A stretch of DNA of 64,000 nucleotides, from positions 2,108,001 to 2,172,000 of the forward strand of contig JAVTVJ010000076.1 of the NCBI GenBank assembly GCA_034509425.1, in the 5' to 3' direction. Positions 13,413 through 24,900 of this stretch are shown piece by piece. The notes beneath the pieces were generated by a model, which was not told where the DNA came from, did no database searches, and saw only the letters and a list, made by a program, of their open reading frames with translations. Each line of letters starts with the position of its first letter. Position 1 is the stretch's first letter. The translations under genes were made by a program, and so were the position numbers. This stretch comes from Eopsaltria australis. Lineage: Eukaryota; Chordata; Aves; Passeriformes; Petroicidae.

Positions 13413-14259
13413 TGCAGAAAAGACTTAGTCCAGGTGATGGAATATAAGCTCTTGAAACAGCCAGATCGAGAACAGAAATACATGTACATATTTTTTAACG
13501 AAAGACATTCGTTTCCTAAACTCATATTATTGCTAGAACCGTACAACTCAATCAAAGTGCCAAATACCATGACTGTCAGGAGCTCTGAATCCTGAAATGG
13601 TACTGCAAGAGGAAGGACATGGTAAAATATTTACCATTCAACAATTAATTTCTGTTGCCTCTTGGACTCTTGCCTTTTTTCAGCGGAGCACATAGTCCTC
13701 AGAAAGAAGAAATCCTATTAAATTCTGCCCATGTTTTTAACACAGAGGTAAGGAAAGTAGTTCCTTAATTATTCTGAAAGATCAACACAGTGAATGAAAT
13801 TCAACCTTTTTCAGAAAGCCCAGATAATCCTCAGATGTTGCTCAACCCCTTTTTAATCTCACTGAGAAGAAGCAAACTTAAGCTATTTCTTATCTGAAGA
13901 GAAGACCTGGTTACAAATGGAAAATGCTTGGACTCTCTAATTATGATACAGATTTTCTCACTCTAGTGTTTAAATACAGACTTTTCTTCAGATGGGAATG
14001 CTAGATTCCTGTGTACTGAAGGGAGAAGAGGAAGTCTGTGAATGGCAAACAGGAAGTACTGGACAAGTAGGAAAACTTACGAAAGAAAACAAAAGTCAGT
14101 AGCAAAGGTCTGAGTGGTCAAGCAAAGGCAGGATTTTTGAAGATCTTCCAGATGAGGAACAAGAGCCAAGGCATAGGAAGAGAACAAGACAGAATGAGGA
14201 ATGAGAACACAAAATCTGGCCTCATCCTATTCTCAAGACCTGGCTTGTTTACTTTTAAG

Positions 14260-14350
14260 GAAAGTGGTTTAGGGGTGATTTTGGTGATGCTGAGTTGACA
14301 GTTGAACTAGATGGTCTTGGATGGTCCAGTCTTGATGATTCTGTGACTCT
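14260..14350 (+). mobile_element. CR1 LINE 3'-tail fragment
   Basis: About 90 bases match the extreme 3' end of a CR1 element. GTGGTTTAGGGGTGATTTTG and GTTGACAGTTGAACTAGATG come first, then a terminal GATGATTCTGTGACTCT that resembles the degenerate CR1 octamers. It has the same orientation as the reverse transcriptase fragment about 850 bases upstream. The two might be the ends of one insertion split by deletion or by later insertions, but the intervening sequence gives no proof. Confidence 0.75.
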
Positions 14351-15030
14351 TTGAAGAGCAGTAGTTCTGCGTTACAGTACCAGCAACTTAGGAGAGATGA
14401 AGCAGGACTACACAGAGCATGATGAGGCTGGTTACAAGAAATAAAACTTGGAAAGAATGCAATGACAAAGTGGCATTTTAACGCTAAATTATATTGTTGT
14501 TGTATCCCTGAGGAAAACTAATGCCTGGAACTCTGCTTTCTGCTGCAAAGCAAATCAGTGTGTAAGAGTATGTCATTGTAATTGCAGCTTCACTTATTTT
14601 TATATGTATGCCAGTGCTGAAGCAGAAGTGGTTGCAAACAGTGTGTATGGAAATCCATCCCTCAGGACTCCAAGGCACGTGACAGAGTGTTGCTACTGGG
14701 GAGCTGCTCTGAGTAGAAGCTGGAGCAGACACCCAGTTTTCCTGACATGAGAAGCATGAGCTTTAAAATGACCACAACCCACATGGCTGCCTGAAAATTA
14801 ACATGAGTTAGCAGCAATAATAGAGATTTGGAAGACTAACGGCACCACCTAACAATAGCTGTCAAAACAAGTTGCTCTGTCAAGAGCTGTTCCAAAAGCT
14901 TATATTTCAGCACCTGGACAAAGCATTTTCTGTATTTTTTCCTTCTTTCAGAAATGAAAACAGATAAATTTACAGATGCAGTCTTGACTTTTTCTGCAGA
15001 AAATCTCCCTCTCCTGGGGGAAGAGTTTTA

Positions 15031-15249
15031 TGGAATCATAGAACCATTTAGATTGGAAAAGACCCCTAAGATCATGTAGTCCAACCATAAAACCAGCACC
15101 GTCAAGCCCACAACTAAACCATACTCTAGCACCACATTTATATGATTTTTGAACACTTCCAGGGATGGTGACTCTACCATTTCCCTGGGCAGTCAGTGCC
15201 AGTGCTTGACAATCTTTTCCATTAAAAAAGACTTTCCAAGCTGTAATAA
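15031..15249 (-). mobile_element. CR1 LINE 3'-end fragment, antisense
   Basis: Read on the - strand, this is a CR1 3' end. On the + strand the diagnostic blocks appear in reverse order: TGGAATCATAGAACCATTTA, TTGGAAAAGACCCCTAAGAT, CATGTAGTCCAACC, then CACTTCCAGGGATGGTGACT. The last corresponds to the CCATCCCTGGAGGTGTTCAA block that lies upstream of the tail in the sense direction. The element is 5'-truncated. An open frame on the + strand (15149-15364) is only the antisense of this repeat. Confidence 0.87.
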
Positions 15250-15394
15250 CGAGGAGACGTATGAAATCTGTAGGAGCAGTGAACTTTTCACCACTACAAA
15301 AACAAGTAATTGTGCCTTAAAACTGACTGAGGGACTTCATAATTTTAAAATCTCTCCTAGCTGATTTTCCTGATTTTGGTTGTGGAATTCTCAC

Positions 15395-15925
15395 TGGCAT
15401 TTCCTTTGAACACCCAGAGGGACAAAATCAGTGAACCACAAAGACACAAGAAATGGCAGAAACCAATTATCCCCCTCACCCTTCACATCTAGTTTAAAGA
15501 CCTCTCTATCAGCCCTGCTAATTCCTGGGCCATGATCCTTTTCTCCCCTTGACTCAGGTGTACCCCATCCAACATGGACAGGCCTGGGGCCATGTAAGCC
15601 ACTCTGTGGACAAAACCCCCGAAATTCCACCTGTGACACCAGCTTCTTGGCCATTTGTTGAGTTTTCCTACTCCTTTCAGTATTTTCCCGTAGTACTGAA
15701 GGAATCAAGGAGAATACTACCTGCACACCTACTCCTTTAACTGAATGCCCCAGTGCCCTGAAGTCCCTTTAGATTCCCCTGGGACTTCTAACTTCAGTCT
15801 CATCCCTACCCAGCTGGAATAACAATAGAGGCTGGTCAGGGGGCCACACCAAATCAGGCAGCTTCCTAGCTACATCCCTTACCCAGGCCCTGGGAGGCAG
15901 CATCTTTTTAGAGCACAGTACCTGT
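15395..15925 (-). mobile_element. Non-LTR retrotransposon ORF1 relic with esterase-like domain (CR1-type)
   Basis: On the - strand this reads, across at least one frameshift, like the GDSL/SGNH-esterase domain in ORF1 of CR1-like non-LTR retrotransposons. Visible pieces are KLPDLVWPPDQPLL, DFRALG, QVVFSLIPSVLRENTERSRK, GLHGPRP and, in a shifted frame, a DGVHLSQGEKRI-like block, whose DGxH is the usual Asp-His end of the esterase active site. The 111-codon open frame at 15391-15726 is part of this relic. It lies 146 bases beyond an antisense CR1 3' tail. In an intact element ORF2 would lie between ORF1 and the 3' end, so this is either one internally deleted copy or two insertions. A related domain in an endogenous retrovirus is a less likely alternative. 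Confidence 0.62.
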
Positions 15926-15957
15926 AACAGCATACTCTAGGAAGTACCATGCTCTAA
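15908..15957. repeat. Imperfect inverted repeat
   Basis: Two 14-base arms, TTAGAGCACAGTAC (15908-15921) and GTACCATGCTCTAA (15944-15957), are reverse complements at 12 of 14 positions with a 22-base spacer. They sit at the edge of the ORF1 relic. The role is unknown, and this could be chance or remnant termini of a small element. Confidence 0.6.
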
Positions 15958-17128
15958 GAGGATATATGGATTGTTTTTCTGGGCACCAGTGAAAATGTAA
16001 GATAACAGGAAGATATTTACAGCCTCTGTGGGGGTACACCATACTAAATATGGTTGAGTACATCTAAATCAGCCTGGATGCATAAAGGGCATTCAAAAAT
16101 AAATCACCATAGGAATTCCCAGAGAAGGTGTCCATAGAGGTGCTCTTTCTTTTCTCTACTAGCTAGTAATTACTGATAATAATGGTCTTTAGAGCCAGTA
16201 ATTGGGAGATGTGGATTCCAAATCCTCCTTGGCCCAAGCGGACGAGTATTCCTATTTTTCAAATTCAAGCCAGCATGTTGTTGGGTGCATTTTGAACAGG
16301 TTTCTTTCCAGACTCTATTGTGAAGTGAGAGCCCTGTATGGCAGGGTTTTCATAGCTCATTAAGCCATAGCAAGGAAAACAGACACACATTCATACCACA
16401 AAGCAAGAAGGCAGCTGGTCATCTAACAGTGAGCTGCCCTGGATTCACCAAAGAAAGAGGATTTCATGTGCAGAATGACCACAGAATAGTTGTCTGCTTC
16501 CTTTACCCACATAGGAGCTATCAAAGCAAGTGGAATGCAGGTGAAATTTGTGAAAGGAAGCTTTTTTCCCCAATAAATATGTAGTTAAGGCAGGGATTTC
16601 TTGCTGCTAAAACTTGTGATAAAAGTTCAAAGAGCAGCTTGAAGAGGACGAAAGGAAAAAAAAATCTTTCAATGACTATTACACACAATGACACCACATC
16701 TGGTTCAGGAAATCCCTGACCTGCAAATTTTTGGAGGCTGGGTAAGTATTTTGTGAAAGCATTGTAATAGGCTTGACCTTTTCTTAAACTCTCCCTAGTG
16801 CTCTGTCTCATTGTTGCCAAAGGATGCTGAACTAGCAGGACCTTTGGTCATACAGTATCAAACTTCTTGGGTTAGTCTGAAGTTTTGACAAAACCGTGAG
16901 GAGCACTGGGAACAGTGAACTCTGTGCCAGCCTTTGACATGAAGATCGAGAAACAGACTATCAGGGCTGAAGAGATTTGTTTAAAACTATTTGTGACCCT
17001 CAGAAAATTTCTACCACTCTTGCCTCTTTATACTCAGCCTTCCAGTATTATCTGTTATAGAACTTCCATAAACTGACAGTACTGTATCAAGTGAAATGAT
17101 ATTTCTTTTTCTGTTTGTTTTTTTCTAG

Positions 17129-17352
17129 CCCTTGAGTCTTTCCAAGACTTTTTGATACCTTATCTTCAGCAAGCCCGTCAGATCTGGGCTTGGTTGGTCG
17201 GAGCAGCTGTCTTCGGGGGCATTGTTACAGCTGTGCTCACAGGGCTCATCAGGACCTGCCGTAAGAAAAAAGGAGGAACTTCTTCAGAGATACAACCCTT
17301 GCTCATAGAAAGTGAAGATTACAACAATATAAGTTATCAGTCCAATTTCTAG
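17129..17352 (+). CDS. TYR: Tyrosinase, exon 5 (coding part): membrane anchor and tail
   Basis: This is the last coding exon of tyrosinase. After TTTTCTAG its first two bases complete the alanine codon begun in exon 4; 73 codons and a TAG stop at 17350-17352 follow. The order is a short luminal stem (ESFQDFLIPYLQQARQI), one transmembrane helix (about WAWLVGAAVFGGIVTAVLTG), a basic stop-transfer patch CRKKK, and a tail of about 35 residues. The tail holds the acidic dileucine signal EIQPLL, the class used by AP-1/AP-3 adaptors to send tyrosinase to melanosomes, and a tyrosine signal YNNI of the YxxΦ type. The end, YQSNF, corresponds to human YQSHL. The frame is intact with no sign of a pseudogene. 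Confidence 0.97.
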
Positions 17353-17595
17353 AGGCCTCCAGTAACTCAGTCATGTTACTAAGGTGCTAATCAAGCATGC
17401 ATTGTTCGATTGATGTTTACAAATACCTTTTTGGGGTGTGCTGCAGAAGCAGGATGGGCAGTGTTGAGTCTCTTGTAACCTCCAATGTTGTAGCATCTCC
17501 TACAAAAATCTCCCAGATCCAACATAAGCTATGACACCACCCAAAGAACACTGTGTATTTCCTAGGCTTGATTAAATAATGCTTCTATGAAACCA
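17353..17595 (+). other. TYR: TYR 3' UTR (extent inferred)
   Basis: Sequence directly after the TAG stop is taken as 3' UTR. ATTAAA at 17571-17576, about 220 bases past the stop, is the nearest plausible poly(A) hexamer; no AATAAA lies between it and the stop. The end shown is a guess of about 20 bases beyond the hexamer. A longer UTR using a later signal cannot be excluded. Confidence 0.45.
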
Positions 17596-20500
17596 GACCG
17601 GCTTGTGTGATGGATTTAATGTATAATTCTCTTTTATTTGTTCTTTCACAAATGTAGGGTTCAATTTTGCAATCTAGCCCATGTGTTTGGCACATGGATA
17701 TAGTGAGAGGTGCCTGAATGCACAATTGGTGCTACATCCACTCCATGTTTGAACTTAAGAGCAGAAAGAGCCCCCCATGGGCAAAATATAGTGACTCTGA
17801 GCAGAGTGAATGTCCCTTAGAAACATTTTTCTTGTAGGATAGAAATGTTTCCCTCCAGCTCCAATAATGTTCCATAATGTTTGTCCTTGATTGAGTGCCA
17901 TCAGCAAAAGAAAGAAAACATTTCTCACTTGCCTCAAATGCTCATTAGTTGCTGTCTACTATCTGCCTTGCATGTATCTGGGGCGCTGGGTAGTTTTTAG
18001 AAGAGAAAACCTTGTTTCACCATGCTCCTCTCTGTTCCATTTGACTTAATGATTTCTCACATCATGGCTGACTGTTGGCTGCTCAGTATGCACAGATTCC
18101 ACGAGGGGACCCACATGTAACAAAACAAGGTGTGATGAGTTGACCTTGGCTGGACAGCAGGTGCCCTCCAAAGCTACTCTATCACTGCCCTCCTCAGCTG
18201 TGCATGGGGCAGATAATATAAGGAAAAGTTCATGGGCCAAGATAAAGACAGGGAGAGATCATTCATTCACCAAACTTATGAGAAAAACAGACTTGATTTG
18301 GGGAAATTAATTTAATTTTAGTTTCCTGCCAATCAGAAATCAGAATAGGAAATGTGAAATAATTTAAAAAAAATACACCTTCCTCAGCCCCTCTCTTCTG
18401 CTCAGGCTCAAATCCAGATTTCTCTACATCCTTCATGCCAGCAGCACAGGGGGATGGAGAATAGGGGTTGTTTTATGTAATATATAAAGACCCACTCAAT
18501 CTATGGAGGGAGAGTAAGATCCTGTAAGTTCCCAGGGGCTTCCTAGCAAAAGTCTCCTGTTGGAGTCTGCAGCTGGTATGCTCTGGGGTCCCCAGTCCTG
18601 GAGCTGGAACACAACCAGAATATGTTGGAATTGTGTACCTTAAAAGTCCCAAATGTCCAGCTTTGAGAGAATCTGAACGGTTGTGGCAGTCTGGGACAGA
18701 CTGGCAGAGCAGTGACCCCTGGTTGGGTGCTTGCCCTGACAGAAAGGCCATTCCTCTGTTTCATTAGAAAAAAATGTTATTTGAAAAAGATGCCATTATG
18801 CAAAAAATATTTCAGTGTCAGGAAAGCAATGTATGTCATCCTTTGAAAAGTTGTTCTGATAGAAAAATCCTAACTGTGTTAAGCAACTTTATTTCAGTCT
18901 TTTCAGTATTCCATGGTGCTAGCATTTCATTTTCACACTGATCAAGGTAATTTTTACCAGATGTCAGCCACTTGCAAAGGACATGGCCAACAAGTCATTT
19001 CTGATTCAACCCTTCAGCTACTCATGTTTTCTGCACAGATCACCAGTGTCCCCTGGGCCTCCCTCCTTTGGCCATGGCAAATCATCATGTGTGAAAGGAT
19101 CAAAGTGAAGTTTTGGCTCATCAGGTCTTCTAAATCCTAGTTTTTGGCAGGTCTTGATCATCCCTTCTTCCTCAAAACTGTGGAATGCATAATTTATACT
19201 TGTGACCAAACTCATGACCTATTAGTGAAAGTCTGTTTATGCTCTGCTTAGATCATTTACCAATTACCAGGCAGGCTCTTTCCTTTCTCTTTTCTTCAGT
19301 GAAGGACCTAACAGCCCATTTTCTTACCCTGAAAGTTTCATCACAGAGAACTCAAACCAGCTCTAACTGATGAAAGAGAACTTTTATCCCTTTCGTTTTT
19401 GTAGGCATACCCCCAAGCAATTTTCCCACTCACCATATGACCTGGAGACCACATCTGCTTTGAGAGGGAACAAAGAACACAGGCCTTTTCCCAACAGTCA
19501 ACACGGTCTGTGGCCAGGAAGAGATAGCACAGTATATATTAATCTTAGTAACTAGGACAGAATTTACACAGGCAACACCTGCTTCTTCTCTCCATTGTGA
19601 TGTTTCTGCTCAGACCAGTGGCCTGATGCCAGCTGGGAGTCAAACCTCTTCAGAGGTGATATCTGACTCTGAGCACATGGAACCCCAGCTGCTTCTCTTT
19701 TCTGAGCAAAGCTGTTTAGGTTCCTTTGACATGGGAAGCAAACACCACTGCCAGGTGTGGACTGACGGCACCAACCTTAAAGCAACTGTTTTGGGACAGG
19801 AGAAATCATTCTGCAGACATGCCTTCCCTTTGGCTCTTTGGGAACCCTGCATCTTAGCTTGGAGCAGCCACCTAGGTTTTGGATGGGTCAGAAGGAGGGA
19901 GAGGCCTCATTTATCACCATGGCACTAAATGTTTTCTTGGCTACCAGCACTGCCAGGAGACATTGTGCTTTCTTGTCTACAAGCTACAAACGTAATGGCA
20001 CATTCTTTTCCTTCTCAGGGTGATGTTTACTCCAGTGCTCAGACATATGCAAATTAAGTTGAAAGACCTCTTTTCCTCTTCATAAATGCTTCCCTGAAAT
20101 GGAAGCTGGACCTGCATTTTTTTTAATTGGGAATGAGGTAATGCCGTGAGGCTGTGTTTGCTGTGTGATCTCACTGAATCAGAGTGGTCAGAGTTTAAAC
20201 AAAACCCTGCCTTTACCTTTTACTCTGTCTGGCCAAGGTATCATGAAAAAGAAACTTCCCATTGCCGTTAGGCATCTGGATCAGGACTGGGGAGTTTATC
20301 CTGACTGGATCAACACTGACAATGGGGCATTACAGTATTTGGTGCTTGAAAATCTAGATCCTCTGTACATACACCATGCAACCACATAAACCTTCACCCA
20401 GTGGGTTTGTACAAAAATACTTGTTAGATGAGGGGCCTACCTGTTTAAATGTCCAGGGAAGTATTTGCAGCATCAGCACCATGTTGTTACACATATTGAA

Positions 20501-21928
20501 AAAAACAATTAAGAAACCTAGAGGATCCCTGATAGCTTCATTATAAGGTACTCAGCTTTGCATGTCTCTGGCCTTTGAAAGAGACTGTTACCTCTGTCAA
20601 GCTTTTAATTTTCTAGCCTGGTCTCTTACTTCTTTTAGACTTAAGAGTCACATTTAGTGAAGTCAAGACAATGAAAGGCTGTCAGTCTTTTTCATTCTGT
20701 TCTCCCTTCCACATTTTACTCAAATTTGTATTTTTAGCACCTGGCCTCTCCATTGAGTAAAATCTATAATTCACCATCTGTGTACAGGCATGTGTATGGT
20801 TGTAAGTAATTTTGAATCAGTCTTCATAGTGAGCTGAAAATTGGCAGCAATGAGACCTTGTCATTAAAAATGGCCTCTAACTTTAATTTTTATAATAAGC
20901 TCTGAATTAGATATGAAATAGCTCGTATAACTACAAAATCAATTTATTTTGTAATCCATCTCCCACCCACTAGGCTTTCTGATGTGCCATTTTATAAATG
21001 GACATTTCCCTAGAAGTCTGTCCATTGTCTCATTCTCTTGAGAGCATCACTTATACAGAATTCATATGATGCCAAAAAGTTCTAGAAATCTGATCAATTA
21101 ATAAAATATGCAAAAAATAAGTACTTTCCCTTAAAGAAAAGATGACAGAAAAAAGGTCATCTTTGAAACAGCAAACATTAATTCTGGACCCTCACTGTAG
21201 CTTAGCACTTCAGATCATGTCCATTCATGACTTGATTCCCTCTCCTATCGTCCCAGACTGCACTGTCTTATCTGACCAGAAAAAGGATCCCTGGGGGCTC
21301 AGTGGTGGACTTGTCCCACAGTTTTGAGGCTGGTATAGTGCTGGTGATGTCAGGCATGGTAGCGTACGTACAGGAGTGTGTCGCACAGATTTTAACATAA
21401 TTTGGATGGATAAAAGCACCTCCTTGCTTTTCTTCACTGTTTTCTAGTAAAAGAAACATTCTCAGACAATAATAAGCAAACAAGGTATTTTTATGTCAAT
21501 TATATATTGTTGACACATTTTCACACATTTTCCTGTAATCAAAACAATGTTAAAATGCTTCTGGTTTGAATTTGTTTCTGATTTCTTGGAAAACGTAAGC
21601 ACGAGCATTTCAATATGTTACATCTTCCCAAGCACTTTTGACAACAATGCCATAAATATAAATAGAGTAATCTGCAGAGCCTCTTAACTCTTAGGGCAGA
21701 GCCATGAATAAGGCTTTCCTTGCCTTGCATACCAATACAGCCTTCCTTGTAATCAGGTTCTGTTTTTCCCCACCAGTGATTAATGATAGGAAATTTTCTA
21801 CAGCATTACTGTCTTTACTCACCCTCATTCCTTTGTGCAACCTATGATGAAATAAATAGTCTGTACATACCACAGAAGAAAATATATTTCTGGAAGAAGT
21901 GCTAAAAGCTTGAGTTCTTTGCAGATAA

Positions 21929-21979
21929 CCCCTTCACGCAAAGGGGATAACATTAAAAAAAAAAAAAAAAAAAAAAAAA
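21929..21979. repeat. Short hairpin followed by a 25-base A tract
   Basis: CCCCTT at 21929-21934 and AAGGGG at 21941-21946 can pair over a six-base loop. Eight bases later an uninterrupted run of 25 A residues spans 21955-21979. I see no retrotransposon or processed gene copy just upstream to which the tract would be a tail. Confidence 0.7.
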
Positions 21980-24900
21980 GCTGGCTATTTTGTCACAGAG
22001 CTGAACGTATCAGGAAGATGTATTAAAATTTTGAAGGCCTGAGCCATTTTCCCATAAATTTATGGGCGATTGGCTAAATTTACTCTGGACTGATTACATT
22101 GTCAGATGACCCATATGAAATATACACAGAGTTAAACAGCTTGAAAAATACCAAATTATCAAAATAACAGTATTTATATAGAGAAATATTTAATGGCGTA
22201 ATTATGAGAAAATGTGATTAATTTTTTAATTGAAGCACCACACACATCCCAGAGTAACAGAGCTCCTACAGTCATTAACTGATAGCAAAATACAAATACT
22301 CATGGCAGAAATACCAATACTGAAATAACTGTGCACTCACTATAATAGTAGAAGTATTGCAACATGTGTGCATATGTTTGTGGGCAGGCACTGTAAGGAC
22401 TCTTTTTCCAGCTCCCCTTTCACTTGGATGATGTTACAGTCATTTATAACGAGGACAAGTGAATGCAAGATTTCTTAAGTCAGAACAGCGGCAATTTGTT
22501 TTAAATTTCATTGTGTCAGTACATGCCAGTGACCACTGAAGATGCAGACCACTAGAGAATTTAGGCTCCATGTCCTCTTTTACACCATTATGTCCCGAGA
22601 TGCTATTTTAAAATTAATTTTAGTCTTTTAATTCTATAGTCTGTGGTCTCAATTATTTAATCCAGATGGCTGACTTTCAAAGCATCAACCCTGTATTAAT
22701 ATTCAGGGAGAATCAGGCTCTTAACAACTCTTATTTAAGAGCAAAAATGAATACCAGGCTTTTCTGTCTTCCTCACAGCTACTTCAGAAAATCAGCTCAC
22801 TTCTAGTCAGAAAGACTCTTCCCTTTTAAAGAAACAAATATGTTTAAATTCAAAAGTCTAGACACCAGGTCTTGAAAGTGGTGGCCTTTTGTCTCATCCT
22901 AGGAGCCATGGCACTCTAGCGCACCAAACAGCGACATCTGCAGGGAGGCTGTCACTTCAGAAATTGTGTTTAGCAGTCTGGGCATAGATGACAGATTGGG
23001 AAATCTCTGCAGTCATCCTAATTAAGGTGACATTCTCCTACAAGAAGATATGCTACTGTAAAAAGTTACAGGAAGGCTTGTTTGCAAAATTAATCTGTAG
23101 AGAGATAAAAAACTTTGGCCTAACAAAATTAATTCTCAGGTAAACCAGAATAACAGCTTTGGAGAGGAAGACAAGCTTCTGGTTACTCAGACCATCAGTC
23201 ATCAATGCACAATGCAAAATTTCAGATTAGAAAGCACACTGTTATTAAGGTCAGTCTAATGCTCATGCATATCCTAACAAGAAACCAGAAAGAGAAATGA
23301 TAACTCATGGAGCCATTTAATTCATAGGAATTAAATTTGGGAGGAGTTGGAAAAGGAAAACAGATGAGAAATGCAGATTATTTGAAGCCATCTTGCTTAT
23401 AGAAAAAGATGATCGGTTTTCAGGAGAAACAATCTAAGCTGCTGCATTGATTACCAGTTACTCCCATGTGCCATTCTTCAGCCCTCCTGTAACATCCTCA
23501 TGCCTGCAATGTGCTTTAGGGCACATCTAAGGCAAAGCATCAGATTCCCTGCTGTGAACAAGGCTGTGACTGGATTGTGCAGCTGCTCCCCAACTTTCAG
23601 AGGCTGGTGGGTCCAGCAAGGAGGTACTTATTCCTTTTACTCCAGTATTCAGGATGAGGAACAGGTAAGGAATCACTTGTGTATATTCCTCAGATGGTTT
23701 CAATTTTTCAAATGTTCAAATAGTTTTTTCAAATGACTCTTCAGCTGAGACAATTTAGTACAGGGGAGTCAGTTCATATCTAACCAGCAGATATACGTAC
23801 GGCCCATATCATGCTGTGTTCTCTAAATAAATGAGTATATTCCCTGTAACACCAATGGAGGGGGGAAAACACTTTTGAAATGATTTTGTCTCCTGAAACA
23901 CAAAAATCCAAGTCAAGCCTATCAGATCTCCCTGGAGGTCTTCAAAGGTTTTCACATCTGCCCCCTGATAATGTGAGAAGGGCGTTCATTTAGTTTAGGA
24001 GATTTGGTCCATTAAGTAACTGAAATTCACATGAGGTTGGTGCCCAGGTCAGGCAGACAGCTGCTGCTGGCCCCACCGCTGATCATCACCCCTCGAGGAA
24101 ACTCACAGATTACTATGAGCAATATTTGCCTACTATTGCCCATCCTTCTGCTCACCTCCTTTTCAAGAATTTGTCATGATCTATGATGCCCATATAGTGC
24201 TGAAGCGGGGATAAGGAATAAGTTTTTCTCTTCCATCAGGAAAACAGCAGACTGCAATACTTTCTTTGTTGTCCACTGTAAGGAGAGTTTATTATTTGCA
24301 TCAGAATTTTCAGCCAGATTTTGTAAAAAAAAAAAAATTATGTTCCCCTTTCCATAACCTTCTTGCATGAACAGTGAAATTTCTCTCTTGATCAAATGCA
24401 TTTGTGAAATATATAGTTTCCCATAAAAACTCTCCAAATTTCAGACAGAAAATCAAAGCTCAAGAGCCAAAACACATTTTGCCAAACCTCAGTACTTGGC
24501 ATGGGGAAGATGAGTGGGAAAGGACATTCCTCTTATTGAAAAACACCATCATCATTTTTGAAAATACAAATTTTTTCCTCTGATAACTCTGCCCTGCCTG
24601 CCACTGACCCTGCATTTAGTATAAATAAACACCTTTTGCAGTTGCACAGATCAGGAACCTCTCTAAATTGGAGTTGCTAGCTTTCCCTGTAAGTTTTCAA
24701 TTTAACAACTAAAAATAAAGGAGAAGGAGTATACAGGGGTTTGTTGGGGATTTTTTATCTTGCTGCAGTTAAACTCCTCATTCTGGAGGGATAGTACCTT
24801 TCCCCACCATTGTATCAACATTACCACTCTGCAATGAGAAAGTAAAAAATATAACCCTGAGATCAATATATGCAGTTTAACTACATACCCTTACTTCTCA

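Larger units (their letters stand above)
12522..17128 (+). other. TYR: TYR intron 4
   Basis: This 4,607-base intron starts GTAATG and ends TTTTTTTCTAG. About a quarter of it is recognisable CR1-derived sequence in both orientations (near 12.8-13.4, 14.26-14.35, 15.03-15.25 and 15.4-15.9 kb). The other parts, about 13.4-14.25, 14.35-15.03 and 15.96-17.13 kb, show no feature I can name. Confidence 0.93.

Noticed and set aside
22915..22965. GCGCACCAAACAGCGACATC, considered as a terminus of a DNA transposon
   Set aside because: No matching inverted terminus or target duplication was found nearby.
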